A stretch of 64,000 bases of DNA from Rhodoligotrophos appendicifer (GTDB lineage: Bacteria; Pseudomonadota; Alphaproteobacteria; Rhizobiales; Im1). Where the stretch lies: contig NZ_VHKL01000006.1 in the NCBI RefSeq assembly GCF_007474605.1, positions 124,001 to 188,000 on the forward strand, read 5' to 3'. The notes under the pieces were generated by a model. The model was given only the letters and a program-made list of their open reading frames with translations, did no database searches and had not been told where the DNA came from. Below, piece by piece: positions 1-8,677 of this stretch (position 1 is the stretch's first letter; the number at the start of each line of letters is the position of its first letter). Position numbers and translations under genes: made by a program.

Positions 1-1342
1 TATTCTCCCCCGCCCGAATGATGAGATCTTTCTTGCGTCCGGTGACGACGATGAACTCACCATCGACGATGCGGCCCAAATCACCCATGCGGAAGAAGCC
101 ATTCTCATCGAAGGCGTCTTTGTTATCGGCGGAATGGGCATAGCCCAGGAACATTTGCGGCGCCGTCGCGATGATCTCGCCCTCGTCACCCTCGGGAATG
201 GGCGCGCCCGTAGCCGCATCGACGATCCTTGCATCCGCGAGCCAGATCTGTCCGTCAGTCACGGCCCCCATCTCCTGCAGCGCCTTGGAATTCACACCGG
301 CGGTGATGCAGGGGACTTCCGTCGAGCCGTAGATGCGCGAGGCCACGCAATTTGGGAAGACGCGCGACGCCTCGCGGATGAGGTCCGGCGGAACCTGGGC
401 ACCGCCACAGAGGAAGAAACGCAGATCCGGCAGCCGCTCGCCCGTCTTCTTGGCCTCATCCACGAAGCCCTGAAGGAATATGGTCGCAGCGACGATGCCA
501 TTGACCTTCCACTTGGCCATCATCCCGAGGCCGAGGGCGGGTTCCCACACGTCCAGCATGACCGTCGTGACCCCGACCGTGAATGGCAGGCAGAGGGAAT
601 AGAGCGCGCCGGTGACATGAGTGACCGGAGACGGGTTGAACATCACATCTTGCGGAGTGAGCTTCAGGTGGGTGAGGCGGGCGCGGTTCTCCGCCTGCAG
701 GCTGTTGTGGCTGTGAAGCACGCCCTTGGCCCGTCCGGTTGTGCCGGACGTATACATGATCATCTTCACCGCATCCGGGTCCGCCCCCGGCAGGATGGTG
801 GTCGCCTCCGCTTCGCCGAGCAGGCTCTCATAATCGGCAAATTCGGCCGCCTCCGAGCGCACTACGACCACATCAACGGGGGTGTCGAGACTGGGCATCA
901 CCCGGCGCATCATCTCGCGATAGTCGAAATTGCGGAACGTGCCAGGGATGAAGATCAGCTTGCTGCGGCTGTCGCGCAGCATGAAGCTCACCTCCATATC
1001 GCGATAGATCGGCACCAGCGGATGAACGACCAGACCGGCCATGGCGGCAGCCAGATTGATGACCACCGCTTCGGACCAATTGGGCAGCTGAAAGGAGAGC
1101 GTGTCGCCGGGCCTGTAGCCACGCTGCACGAGAGCACGCGCAAGCCTTTCGGCCTGCGCGTGGAGCTCCCGCACCGTGAACGGACGATCGCGGTCGACGA
1201 CCAGCACCCGGTCGGGAGTGGCCGCCAGCATCTCGGCACAATAATCGGCGATGGTCTTGTCCGCCCAGGCGCCTTCCGCCTTCAGTCTGCGCGCGCGATC
1301 GTCATCCCAGCGCAGATGCCAACCGCTCACATCCTGACGCAT
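1..1342 (-). CDS. Acyl-CoA synthetase / AMP-dependent ligase, C-terminus cut by window edge
   Basis: Adenylate-forming enzyme that would activate a carboxylic acid to its CoA thioester. 447 residues are visible. They include the P-loop YTSGTTGRAKG near residue 200, the A5-type YGSTE motif, and A7/A8 motifs ending in GRKKDLIIRAGENI right at the window edge. The last roughly 90-100 residues with the catalytic lysine lie outside. The ATG at 1342 is 17 bases after the stop of the upstream binding-protein gene, so it reads as the last visible gene of a minus-strand operon. The substrate is unknown; the two SDRs upstream suggest a hydroxy- or keto-acid route. Confidence 0.9.
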   Translation of the reverse strand, partial: MRQDVSGWHLRWDDDRARRLKAEGAWADKTIADYCAEMLAATPDRVLVVDRDRPFTVRELHAQAERLARALVQRGYRPGDTLSFQLPNWSEAVVINLAAAMAGLVVHPLVPIYRDMEVSFMLRDSRSKLIFIPGTFRNFDYREMMRRVMPSLDTPVDVVVVRSEAAEFADYESLLGEAEATTILPGADPDAVKMIMYTSGTTGRAKGVLHSHNSLQAENRARLTHLKLTPQDVMFNPSPVTHVTGALYSLCLPFTVGVTTVMLDVWEPALGLGMMAKWKVNGIVAATIFLQGFVDEAKKTGERLPDLRFFLCGGAQVPPDLIREASRVFPNCVASRIYGSTEVPCITAGVNSKALQEMGAVTDGQIWLADARIVDAATGAPIPEGDEGEIIATAPQMFLGYAHSADNKDAFDENGFFRMGDLGRIVDGEFIVVTGRKKDLIIRAGEN

Positions 1343-1359
1343 CTTTCGAGCCCGTCCGC

Positions 1360-2625
1360 TTATTTGAACTTGAGCTGGATCGGCTGACCCGGAGAGGGGG
1401 GCTCGATCATCTCGGCGCCCGGATACTTCACGAATTCAGAGACCGTCCAGCCCTGTTCGGTCTCCTCCGGCTTGAAGGTGATGAAGTTGAGATCGAGGAT
1501 CGCCTGGTGATCCTCTTTGCGGAAGGTGCGCGTGCCCTTCGCCGTATCGAAGGTCATGCCCTCCAGCGCCTTGACCACCGCGGCACCGTCCGTCGAGCCG
1601 GCTTTGCCGATCGCCGCCGCATAGGCGTAAACCGCTGCATGACCCTGCTCCACATAGCCAATCGGGAATTTCTCGCCCGTCTTGGCGACATAGTCGTCAT
1701 AAAGCGCCTTGCCCATGGCGCTCTCCTGGTAGCCGCCATAATACCAGTGCATGGCGGTCCAGAAGTTGGGGATCATGCGCTTGCCCAGCGCTTTCGGAAC
1801 GTTGAACTCGTTGGCCCCGTCGGCGATCGCCTTGAATTTTCGCGCGACACCGAAATTCGCGCCCTGGGCGATCAGGGTGACGGCATCGGCGCCATTGGTG
1901 TTGTTGAAAAGCCCCTGGGCCGGCGAACGCATGAGTGTCGTGAGCTGCGGCTTGAAGTCGGTGGCGCCGAACTTGGTCAGCACCGGCTCGACGATCTCGA
2001 CCTGCTTCTTGGCGATGGAGGGGTAATATTCCTTGAGACCGTCGACAAAGGCAGCCCAGGACTGATGCCCGTAGGCGGCATCGGGAAAGATGCCGGTCCA
2101 ACTGGTGATGTCCGGATATTTCTCGGCCATCACCCGTGCCAGCGCCCGGTAGCGCATATAGGAATTGTCGCTGATCCGAAAGTAATTCGGATTGAAGCTC
2201 TCATGGGTCAAGCTGTCGGCAATCGCGGCGCAGGAAATGAGAACCGCATCCGAGGGCTGCAGCAAGGGCCCCACCGCAAGTGCCACGGAGGATTGGATCG
2301 CCCCGAAGATCAGCTTCACGCCTTCGCCGAACAATCCTTGCGCCTGCGTGACGGCCTCGGCGCCTGTCGCCTTGTCGTCCCGGGCGACGATTTCGATCTG
2401 GCGCCCAAGTACCCCCCCTTGGGCATTGATCTGGGCGGCGGCGATCTGGGCACCGGCGAGCATCGGTGCACCAAAGATCTCCTGCGCGCCGCTCATCGGG
2501 CCGAGAAAGCCAAGCTTGATCGGATCAGCAGCCTGGCCGAGTGCCGGCCACACGCCCAGTCCGGCCGCAAGGCTGAAACCCGCTGCCCCTGTCAGCAAAC
2601 CGCGTCGCGTCATCGACTTCTTCAT
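1360..2625 (-). CDS. Liv-type ABC transporter substrate-binding protein (TAT signal)
   Basis: Periplasmic binding protein of the branched-chain amino acid/amide family (Peripla_BP_6 type), 421 residues. I chose the ATG at 2625 because GGGGAG precedes it and the protein then opens MKKSMTRRGLLTGAAG, a twin-arginine signal ending near GQAADPI. An upstream in-frame start at 2664 would overlap the preceding SDR gene. It is clearly paralogous to the gene at 4247-5509; shared stretches include DSLTHESFN, HWYYG.YQ and FRKEDHQ. No permease or ATPase gene lies beside it in the window. Solutes other than amino acids, such as aromatic or aliphatic acids, are common for this family. Confidence 0.88.
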   Translation of the reverse strand: MKKSMTRRGLLTGAAGFSLAAGLGVWPALGQAADPIKLGFLGPMSGAQEIFGAPMLAGAQIAAAQINAQGGVLGRQIEIVARDDKATGAEAVTQAQGLFGEGVKLIFGAIQSSVALAVGPLLQPSDAVLISCAAIADSLTHESFNPNYFRISDNSYMRYRALARVMAEKYPDITSWTGIFPDAAYGHQSWAAFVDGLKEYYPSIAKKQVEIVEPVLTKFGATDFKPQLTTLMRSPAQGLFNNTNGADAVTLIAQGANFGVARKFKAIADGANEFNVPKALGKRMIPNFWTAMHWYYGGYQESAMGKALYDDYVAKTGEKFPIGYVEQGHAAVYAYAAAIGKAGSTDGAAVVKALEGMTFDTAKGTRTFRKEDHQAILDLNFITFKPEETEQGWTVSEFVKYPGAEMIEPPSPGQPIQLKFK

Positions 2626-2651
2626 GAATTTTCTCCCCTGATTTCTCTTGC

Positions 2652-3422
2652 TCAGCTCCACCACCGCCCACCATTGACGATCAGCGACTGGCCGGTGATG
2701 TAGCGGCTCTGATCGCTGGCGAAGAACACCACCACATTGGCGATGTCCTGTGGCTCGCCAGCGAAGGCCATGGGCGTTTCCTTGAGATACTGCGACCAGA
2801 TCGGCAGCCGGTCTGCCGCCGCGGTCCGGATCGGACCTGGGCAGATGGCATTGACGTTCACATGGAAGGGGGCAAGCTCGCGGGCAAGCGACCGGGTGAG
2901 CCCGATGACCCCTGCTTTCGCCGCGGCATAATCTGCAACCCCCTGCGATCCCATATAGGCCGCTTCGGAGGCGATCGACACGATTTTGCCGCGACCGCGT
3001 TCGCGCATGCCGGGGACGACTTGGCGGGAGCAGTAAAGCGTCGAATAAAGATTGAGCTTGAGGATGAAGTCCCAGGTCTCAGGCTCCGAGCACCAGAATT
3101 CGGAGGCGCGTTCGCGCGCACTTTGGCCGACATTGTTGAGCAGGATTTCGACCGGCGCGACATCCGCCTCGATCCGTGCGAAGGCCTCCTCGATGGCGAC
3201 CCGCTCATTGCAGTCCACCACCATGGGATGCGCCCTGCGCCCCTGCTGTCCGACCTCTTCGGCGACCGCGGCCAGGGCCTCTTCCTGGATGTCGATGAGC
3301 ACGACATCCGCGCCGTTGCGGGCGAGATGGATGGCGGACGCTCTGCCGATGCCGTTGGCAGCCCCCGTCACCACGGCGAGCTTGCCAGAAAGATCCGTTA
3401 CTGTCGCCGCTGGTGCCTGCAT
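2652..3422 (-). CDS. SDR family NAD(P)-dependent oxidoreductase
   Basis: Short-chain dehydrogenase/reductase of 256 residues, the usual length for classical SDRs. It shows the nucleotide-binding TGAANGIG near residue 20, NNVG in place of NNAG, catalytic Ser in SIASEAA, and YAAAK with catalytic Tyr and Lys near residue 160. It ends with the FG2-type segment ITGQSLIVNGG. A GGGAAGAGGG ribosome site precedes the ATG. It lies between a second SDR and a binding protein on the same strand, so it probably oxidises a hydroxy intermediate of the imported compound. The substrate cannot be read from sequence. Confidence 0.88.
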   Translation of the reverse strand: MQAPAATVTDLSGKLAVVTGAANGIGRASAIHLARNGADVVLIDIQEEALAAVAEEVGQQGRRAHPMVVDCNERVAIEEAFARIEADVAPVEILLNNVGQSARERASEFWCSEPETWDFILKLNLYSTLYCSRQVVPGMRERGRGKIVSIASEAAYMGSQGVADYAAAKAGVIGLTRSLARELAPFHVNVNAICPGPIRTAAADRLPIWSQYLKETPMAFAGEPQDIANVVVFFASDQSRYITGQSLIVNGGRWWS

Positions 3423-3437
3423 CGATCCCTCTTCCCT

Positions 3438-4193
3438 TTAGACCACCAGGCCGCCATCCACAGCGTAGACGCCGCCGGTGCAGTAGCTCGCATCATCCGA
3501 TAGGAGGAACGCCACCATGGCCGCGACCTCCGATGGCCGCCCCTCTCGCTCGATGGGCCGCGCCGCAGCCCCCCAGGCGCCCATGCCCGCCGTTTGGGCA
3601 AGCGATCGCACCATGGGGCTGTCGATGGCCCCCGGTGCCACGGCATTGACCCGGATCCCATACTGGCCGTTTTCGACCGCTGCTGACGCGGACAGCGCCA
3701 CCACGGCCCGTTTTGATGCACCGTACAGTGCCCGGTCGGCCCGGGCGCGCAGCGCCGCGACCGAGGCGAAATTCACGATCGCCCCGCCCTCTCCCTGAGC
3801 GATCATCTGGCGCAGGCAGTCCCGCATGGCGAGGAAGATGCCGCGCACATTGACGGCATAGACCAGATCGAAGTCCTCGGCCGACAACGCGGTGATCGGC
3901 CCGGACCTCCCCAGAATTCCCACTGCGTTGGCGAGCCTGTCGATCCGCCCGAAACGCTCTAGGGCACCGGCCACCATCTGCGCTGCGCCCGCTTCGGCCG
4001 ACAAATCCGCTGCGAGCGTCGCCAGATGCGGGCTTGCCTGCGCCCCATCCAGCCGCTCCAGCGCCGCCGGGTCGAGATCGACGGCCAGAACCCGGCAGCC
4101 ATGGTCGATCAGTTCCTTGACGATCGCGCTCCCGATCGCCCCTCCCCCGCCGGTGACGATCGCGACTTTGCCTTCAAGCCCTCGGAAACTCAT
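3438..4193 (-). CDS. SDR family oxidoreductase
   Basis: Second short-chain dehydrogenase of the operon, 251 residues. It has TGGGGAIG near residue 15, NAVG, catalytic Ser in NFASVAA, and the YGASK catalytic pair. It ends CTGGVYAVDGG. It sits 15 bases before the other SDR and 53 bases after the binding protein at 4247. The two SDRs are not close duplicates: their cofactor loops and C-termini differ, so they may act on successive steps or on two stereoisomers. Cytoplasmic, no signal peptide. Confidence 0.87.
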   Translation of the reverse strand: MSFRGLEGKVAIVTGGGGAIGSAIVKELIDHGCRVLAVDLDPAALERLDGAQASPHLATLAADLSAEAGAAQMVAGALERFGRIDRLANAVGILGRSGPITALSAEDFDLVYAVNVRGIFLAMRDCLRQMIAQGEGGAIVNFASVAALRARADRALYGASKRAVVALSASAAVENGQYGIRVNAVAPGAIDSPMVRSLAQTAGMGAWGAAARPIEREGRPSEVAAMVAFLLSDDASYCTGGVYAVDGGLVV

Positions 4194-4246
4194 GGGGTCT
4201 CACTCGACTATGCGACCGTCTCTTTTGCGACCGGAGGGGCGGGAGA

Positions 4247-5509
4247 CTATCCCCCGATCACCAGGGCCTTGCCCGGCGTGGCAGGCCCGAGGAGCTTCTC
4301 GCCGGGCACCTTCACGGCATCCGAGACCTTCCAGCCCAACTCGTCATCTGCGGGACCGAGCTTGATGTTGATGTCCGAGATGACCTGGTGGTCTTCCTTG
4401 CGGAAGGACAGCTCACCTTTGGCGCTCTCGAACTTCACACCTTCAAGGGCGCTGATCACGGCATCCGTTTCAGTGCTGCCGGCAGCCTTGATGGCATTGG
4501 CATAGGCGTACAGGGCCATATGGGCGGGCCCGATATAGCCCGTCGGGTATTTGTCCCCAGTGCGCTTCACATATTCATCGTAAAGTGCCTTGCCGGTCGG
4601 GATGTCCTGATAGGAGCCGTAATACCAGTGGCTGCCCGACCAGAAATTCTCCGGCAGGTTCTTCTTCAGGATCTTGGCAAAGATCAACTCGCCCGAGAGA
4701 TCCATGAACACCTTGATCTTCTTGGTGAGCCCGAAGGGCCGCGCCTGATTGATCATGGTGAGGAAGTCTTCCCCGGTGAGCGATTGGTAGACCGCCTCGA
4801 CCGGCTGCCGCATCAGGCTCGAGATCTGGTTCTTGAAATCGATGGAGCCCCACTTGAACAGGACCGGATCGCTGATCTCGGCCTGCGTCTTGGCAAGCTC
4901 GGGATAGAAGGTTTTGAGCCCCGAGCTGTAGGAACGCCACAGCGCGTGCCCGAACTCCACATCCGGAAGGATGCCGCTCCACTGGGTGACGTTGCCATAT
5001 TTTTCAGCTGCCAGATGGGCCTGGGCCTGGGCACGGCTGTAGGCGCTGTCGGTAATGCGGAAGAAATTGCGGTTGAAGCTCTCATGCGTGAGCGAATCCG
5101 CAACCGATCCGATGGTGATGAGGGTGCTCTTGGAGTCGGGCATGATGCCGACGATCGCCAGCGCCGACGGGGTGTTGAGGCCGCCGATGAAGAGGTTGAT
5201 CCCCTCACCCATCAATTCCTTAGCCGCAGCGATGGCGGCATTGGGATTGGCTTTGTCGTCCTTGAACACGATTTCGAGCTTGCGGCCGAGAATGCCGCCG
5301 GCGGCATTGATTTGATCTGCGGCGATTTCTGCGGAAAGCTTGCAGTCTGGTGCATAGCTCGCCTGCGTTCCGGTGAGCGGCAGCAGGATCCCGATGCGGA
5401 TCGGCTCGCTGCTTTGCGCGTGCACGCGGCGCGGCAACCCCGTCGCCAGCGCTCCTAGGGCTGCAGCCCCACCACCGAGAACGGCACGACGTGAAATGTC
5501 TAGGGTCAT
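4247..5509 (-). CDS. Liv-type ABC transporter substrate-binding protein (TAT signal), first gene of the operon
   Basis: Paralogue of the product at 1360-2625, 420 residues. The ATG at 5509 follows GGGAGGAGAC and gives MTLDISRRAVLGGGAAALG, a TAT-like signal peptide with cleavage near VHAQS. A longer reading to 5575 adds residues without signal-peptide character, so I rejected it. Having two related binding proteins in one operon without permeases suggests they feed a transporter encoded elsewhere, perhaps left of the window, and accept different but related ligands. Confidence 0.88.
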   Translation of the reverse strand: MTLDISRRAVLGGGAAALGALATGLPRRVHAQSSEPIRIGILLPLTGTQASYAPDCKLSAEIAADQINAAGGILGRKLEIVFKDDKANPNAAIAAAKELMGEGINLFIGGLNTPSALAIVGIMPDSKSTLITIGSVADSLTHESFNRNFFRITDSAYSRAQAQAHLAAEKYGNVTQWSGILPDVEFGHALWRSYSSGLKTFYPELAKTQAEISDPVLFKWGSIDFKNQISSLMRQPVEAVYQSLTGEDFLTMINQARPFGLTKKIKVFMDLSGELIFAKILKKNLPENFWSGSHWYYGSYQDIPTGKALYDEYVKRTGDKYPTGYIGPAHMALYAYANAIKAAGSTETDAVISALEGVKFESAKGELSFRKEDHQVISDINIKLGPADDELGWKVSDAVKVPGEKLLGPATPGKALVIGG

Positions 5510-5750
5510 GGGTCTCCTCCCGAAGACGAAGGCCGCGGGTATTCCCGCGGTCCAGCTCATTACGGCCGACATCAATCAGCCGTTGAGAGGACTTCATCAC
5601 AGTCCGAAAGACCCGTCAATAATTTTCGAAATCATATTCGAGTTCTAAAAAATTTCTTCTGTATTTCAGTATGTTGTCTCAATTTCTCCTTCGCAGAAAA
5701 AGACCCTCAAGTCTCGTCATGATCCAAATCGGCTCTGTGGCGTCCATCGT
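5510..5750. promoter_or_regulatory. AT-rich intergenic region with inverted repeat TCGAA-N6-TTCGA
   Basis: This 241-base gap between the 5509 start and the TetR stop must hold the promoter of the left operon. It is noticeably AT-richer than its surroundings around 5615-5700. A perfect inverted repeat TCGAA (5626-5630) / TTCGA (5637-5641) could be an operator for the adjacent TetR protein. I cannot place -35 and -10 boxes with confidence. Confidence 0.4.
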
Positions 5751-6419
5751 TCACCGAGTCTCATCCCAGGGCTTTCCAATTCCCTCAAACAGCAATATGG
5801 CCGCCTGGTCGGCGATCTGCTCGGGCGTCATCCGCCCTGGCTTGTACCACTCGATCGACCAGTTCATCATGCCTAGCAGCAGCAGCCGGACCACCGAGAG
5901 ATCGAGATCTTCGCGGATCTCCCCGGTGGCCTTCGCCTCCGCAAAGAGCTGGCGCCAGACCCCGGCATTTTCATCCAGGACCCTCAGGAAATGCTCGCGC
6001 AATTTGGGCGGAATCTGATCGAAGATGCGCATGTGGGCAGAAGTGTATTGATCCCCCGAGAGCACGATCTCGAAATGCCCCCGGATTGCCGCCTTGATCT
6101 TGTCGCGCACCTTGGTATCGGGCGGCATCTCCGCGATGGCCCCGAGAACGAAGGCGGACGTCTTCTCATTGGCGATGCGCAGCACTTCCGCCACGATCGC
6201 TTCGCGCGACTCGAAATAGTAATAGATGCTGCTCGTCTGCGTACGTGCCCGCTTGGCGATGTCGCTTAGCCGGGTGAGGGCATAGCCCTTATGGTAGAAG
6301 ATGTGGGCCGCTGCATCCAGGATCCTTGCCCGCGTAACCTCTGACTTCTTGGGCTGGCGCCGCGCCGGAGCGGTGCGCTTGGGTGGCCGAGACGGTTTCT
6401 CGACAGCAACCGAATTCAT
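5751..6419 (-). CDS. TetR/AcrR family transcriptional regulator
   Basis: One-component repressor of 222 residues. It has a basic N-terminal tail, then an HTH of TetR type (TRARILDAAAHIFYHKGY and LSDIAKRARTQTSSIYYYF, residues 29-70) and a helical ligand-binding domain. Its ATG overlaps the stop of the enoyl-CoA hydratase gene as ATGA (6416-6419), so it is translationally coupled to acyl-CoA genes. That context, and TetR regulators such as FadR/PsrA-like proteins that sense acyl-CoAs, suggest control of the flanking acyl-CoA operons. The ligand is inference. Confidence 0.88.
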   Translation of the reverse strand: MNSVAVEKPSRPPKRTAPARRQPKKSEVTRARILDAAAHIFYHKGYALTRLSDIAKRARTQTSSIYYYFESREAIVAEVLRIANEKTSAFVLGAIAEMPPDTKVRDKIKAAIRGHFEIVLSGDQYTSAHMRIFDQIPPKLREHFLRVLDENAGVWRQLFAEAKATGEIREDLDLSVVRLLLLGMMNWSIEWYKPGRMTPEQIADQAAILLFEGIGKPWDETR

Positions 6420-7213
6420 TTCAGCTCCCTGCCCTTGTCGATGGCTCCGGCGAGACCTTTGTCTCGGATGGACTTGAACGCCTCGCTCACATGGCTGAGT
6501 TGATGAGTGTCGAAATGCGCGGCGAGCGCAACTCCGAACCCCTGCGCTTCCAATGAACGATTGAGCGAACGCTTCAGCAGCTTAAGGGTGAAGGGCGGTG
6601 CTGCGGCGATACGGTTGGCGATCTCCAGGGTTTTGGCCTCCAGCTCGCTGCGCGGGACCACGTGATTGACCATGCCGGCTCGTTCTGCCTCGGCGGCGGA
6701 CAAACGACCCCCCGTATAGAGCAGTTCCCGCGCTTTGCGGTGTCCGAGAACCCAAGGGTGCACAAGGACTTCGACGGCGGCGGCCCCCAGGGAGTGCGCC
6801 ACGGGATCGGCAAAGAAGGCATCATCCGCTGCAATGATGATGTCGCACATATTGGCAAGCATGAAGCCGCCGGAGATGCAAGCGCCCTGGACCTGTGCGA
6901 TGACGGGCTTGGGCGCATTGAAAAGCTTTAGGCAATAGTCGAAATAGCGCTGTTCCTCATACGCCCACCGCTCTTCGACAGTGAACTGGGCCCGTTCCCG
7001 CTGCGCCTCCTTGAGGTCGTGGCCGGCTGAGAAATGATCGCCGGTGCCGGCCAACACGAGCACCCGCACCGCCTCCTCTGCAATGGCGGCGGTGACCGCA
7101 TCGTCAAGCTCATCGAGCAACTGGCGACTTTCGGCGTTGCGGAATTCCGGCCGGTCATGGCTGATCCGGCGCACCGGGCCCAGGTCTTCGACCGCAATCA
7201 TCTCATAGGTCAT
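6416..7213 (-). CDS. Enoyl-CoA hydratase/isomerase family protein
   Basis: Crotonase-fold protein, 265 residues. The fold's oxyanion-hole motifs are visible: FSAGHDLKE near residue 60 and QGACISGGFMLANMCD near residue 110. Glu residues of classical hydratases are not obvious at the usual places, where AFFADPVAHSLGAAAVE is seen, so isomerase or hydrolase chemistry is possible. The ATG at 7213 overlaps the thioesterase stop (ATGA). The longer reading to 7267 runs inside the neighbour and was rejected. It acts on acyl-CoA together with the thioesterase upstream. Confidence 0.87.
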   Translation of the reverse strand: MTYEMIAVEDLGPVRRISHDRPEFRNAESRQLLDELDDAVTAAIAEEAVRVLVLAGTGDHFSAGHDLKEAQRERAQFTVEERWAYEEQRYFDYCLKLFNAPKPVIAQVQGACISGGFMLANMCDIIIAADDAFFADPVAHSLGAAAVEVLVHPWVLGHRKARELLYTGGRLSAAEAERAGMVNHVVPRSELEAKTLEIANRIAAAPPFTLKLLKRSLNRSLEAQGFGVALAAHFDTHQLSHVSEAFKSIRDKGLAGAIDKGRELK

Positions 7214-7740
7214 GCCCGTGCTCCCCGCATGCTTCGCGCCAAGTCCAGCGTCTTGAGCTGCCTCCACCCCTCCGGCTCGGCCACCTGTCTATGCATGGCA
7301 TGGACCCCTTCGAGACTGCGCCGCAAATCTTCTGGCATGGCTGCGGTCTTGGGCGGCGGACCAAATCGGATATGGACGACGATAAACTGCGCCAGCGCAG
7401 CCAGATAGGCCTCTGTTTCATTGAAGATCTCGAACACCAGCCGCATGCGCCGATCATCCATCTCGGCAATGCGCGCGCTCACCAGCAGGTGGTCACCCAG
7501 CATCAGCTCGCGCAGATGCACCACTTGCGATTCGAGAACGAAATTTGTTTCACCAGTGCGCGCTCGAAAGGCGTCGGCATAGTCCCAGCTTTCATGGACG
7601 GCGATCGCCGCGTCCTTGACGGCGGCGAGATAGAAGCAGGCATTCATGTGGTTGTTGCCGTCGATCCAAGTGTCCGGGACTTGAAGTCGGAACTGCGGGA
7701 GCCGGGGATCTGCAATCATGATCTTGGCAGCCGCATCCAT
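7210..7740 (-). CDS. Hotdog-fold acyl-CoA thioesterase family protein
   Basis: 176-residue protein of the 4HBT_2/thioesterase-like class. It carries TWIDGNNHMNACFYL near residue 25, the usual position of the hotdog N/D-GHMN active-site segment, followed by the long central helix and SQVVHLRELMLGD. It would hydrolyse a short or medium acyl-CoA. It is first of three coupled minus-strand genes (thioesterase, crotonase, TetR). Related domains occur fused or adjacent to carnitine and betaine catabolic dehydrogenases, but nothing here fixes such a role. Confidence 0.8.
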   Translation of the reverse strand: MDAAAKIMIADPRLPQFRLQVPDTWIDGNNHMNACFYLAAVKDAAIAVHESWDYADAFRARTGETNFVLESQVVHLRELMLGDHLLVSARIAEMDDRRMRLVFEIFNETEAYLAALAQFIVVHIRFGPPPKTAAMPEDLRRSLEGVHAMHRQVAEPEGWRQLKTLDLARSMRGARA

Positions 7741-7930
7741 GGATTTTCGCTCCTCTATGGCCGCCTCGACGACACTGTTCTGCGTTTCGGCTAAGTTGAT
7801 TACCAGCCCTCGTCAACGTTTTAGAATTGAAATTCGATTTTCGCGCAATCGGAATCCCTTGTCCACTGTCGCCCGCCCGCGCTAGACCATTAGGAAAGTG
7901 GGGGCTCTGCACCATCACTGTCAGGAGCGC
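7741..7930. promoter_or_regulatory. Divergent promoter region between thioesterase operon and pxpBCA
   Basis: 190 bases between divergent start codons, so promoters for both operons must lie here. Two inverted repeats are visible: GTTGA (7795-7799) with TCAAC (7813-7817), and a near-palindrome GAAAT-TCG-ATTTTC (7829-7842). The second loosely resembles the repeat at 5626-5641, which would fit one TetR protein binding both regions. That is inference. AGGAGC at 7923-7928 is the ribosome site of pxpB. Confidence 0.35.
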
Positions 7931-8677
7931 ATGTCCGACGCCGCTTATCATCAGCCTCGCTTCCTTGATGCCGGCGACACAGGTTTGGTGGTCGAACTGG
8001 GCAACGAGATCTGCGAGATCACGAATGGGGATGTCATCAGCCTGGCCGAGGCCCTGGCCGCGCTCGACCTTCCCTCGATTCGCGATATCATTCCGACCTA
8101 TCGTTCCTTGCTGGTGAGCTTCGATCCATTGGTCCTTGACCGGCAGCGGCTGAAGGCATCCGTGCTCGATCTCTGGCCACCGGCCGCTGGAGTGGTTCGA
8201 CGGGCGACCCGTTGGCGCATCCCCGTCTGCTATGGCGGTGCGCACGGCGTCGACCTCAAAGCGGTTGCTGAGCAGCATCGGATCTCCGTCGAGCGCCTCA
8301 TCGAAGTGCATTCGCAGGCCGAGTACCGGGTCTACATGCTCGGCTTCAGCCCGGGTTTTGCTTACCTGGGCGGACTGCCCGACGCCATCCACACCAGCCG
8401 CCGTCATGAACCGCGCCAGGTGACGCCGCCGAGCAGCATTTCGATCGGCGGCAAGCAGGCGGCCGTCGCCCCGCCTATGGAAGCACCCAGCGGCTGGCAG
8501 TTGCTCGGGCAGACACCGGTTCGCTCTTACGATCCGCGTCGCACAGATCGCCCCTTTCTCTTCGAACCTGGCGATCTCGTTCATTTTGTCCCCATTTCCG
8601 AGGCGGAGTATGATGCCATGAGCGCCGCAGCGGAAGCGGGACGCGAGATAGCCCTGAGCGAGCCGGCGGATGCCTAG
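7931..8677 (+). CDS. pxpB: 5-oxoprolinase subunit PxpB (KipI / allophanate hydrolase subunit 1 family)
   Basis: Carboxyltransferase C/D-domain protein of 248 residues with the family signature GFSPGFAYLGGLP near residue 140 and PSSISIGGKQAAV. With PxpC and PxpA it forms the ATP-dependent prokaryotic 5-oxoprolinase that opens pyroglutamate to glutamate. The ATG at 7931 has AGGAGC in front; the longer frame to 7898 lacks a ribosome site. Its 3' end overlaps pxpC by 8 bases. The order pxpB-pxpC-pxpA on one strand is the standard operon. Older annotations call this family KipI or urea amidolyase-related. Confidence 0.93.
   Translation: MSDAAYHQPRFLDAGDTGLVVELGNEICEITNGDVISLAEALAALDLPSIRDIIPTYRSLLVSFDPLVLDRQRLKASVLDLWPPAAGVVRRATRWRIPVCYGGAHGVDLKAVAEQHRISVERLIEVHSQAEYRVYMLGFSPGFAYLGGLPDAIHTSRRHEPRQVTPPSSISIGGKQAAVAPPMEAPSGWQLLGQTPVRSYDPRRTDRPFLFEPGDLVHFVPISEAEYDAMSAAAEAGREIALSEPADA

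Noticed and set aside
134-1387. 417-codon plus-strand frame across the left ligase gene
   Set aside because: The minus strand encodes clear adenylate-forming enzyme motifs in this region; the plus frame is a shadow.
4388-5458. 356-codon plus-strand frame opposite a binding-protein gene
   Set aside because: Shadow of the TAT-exported binding protein on the minus strand.
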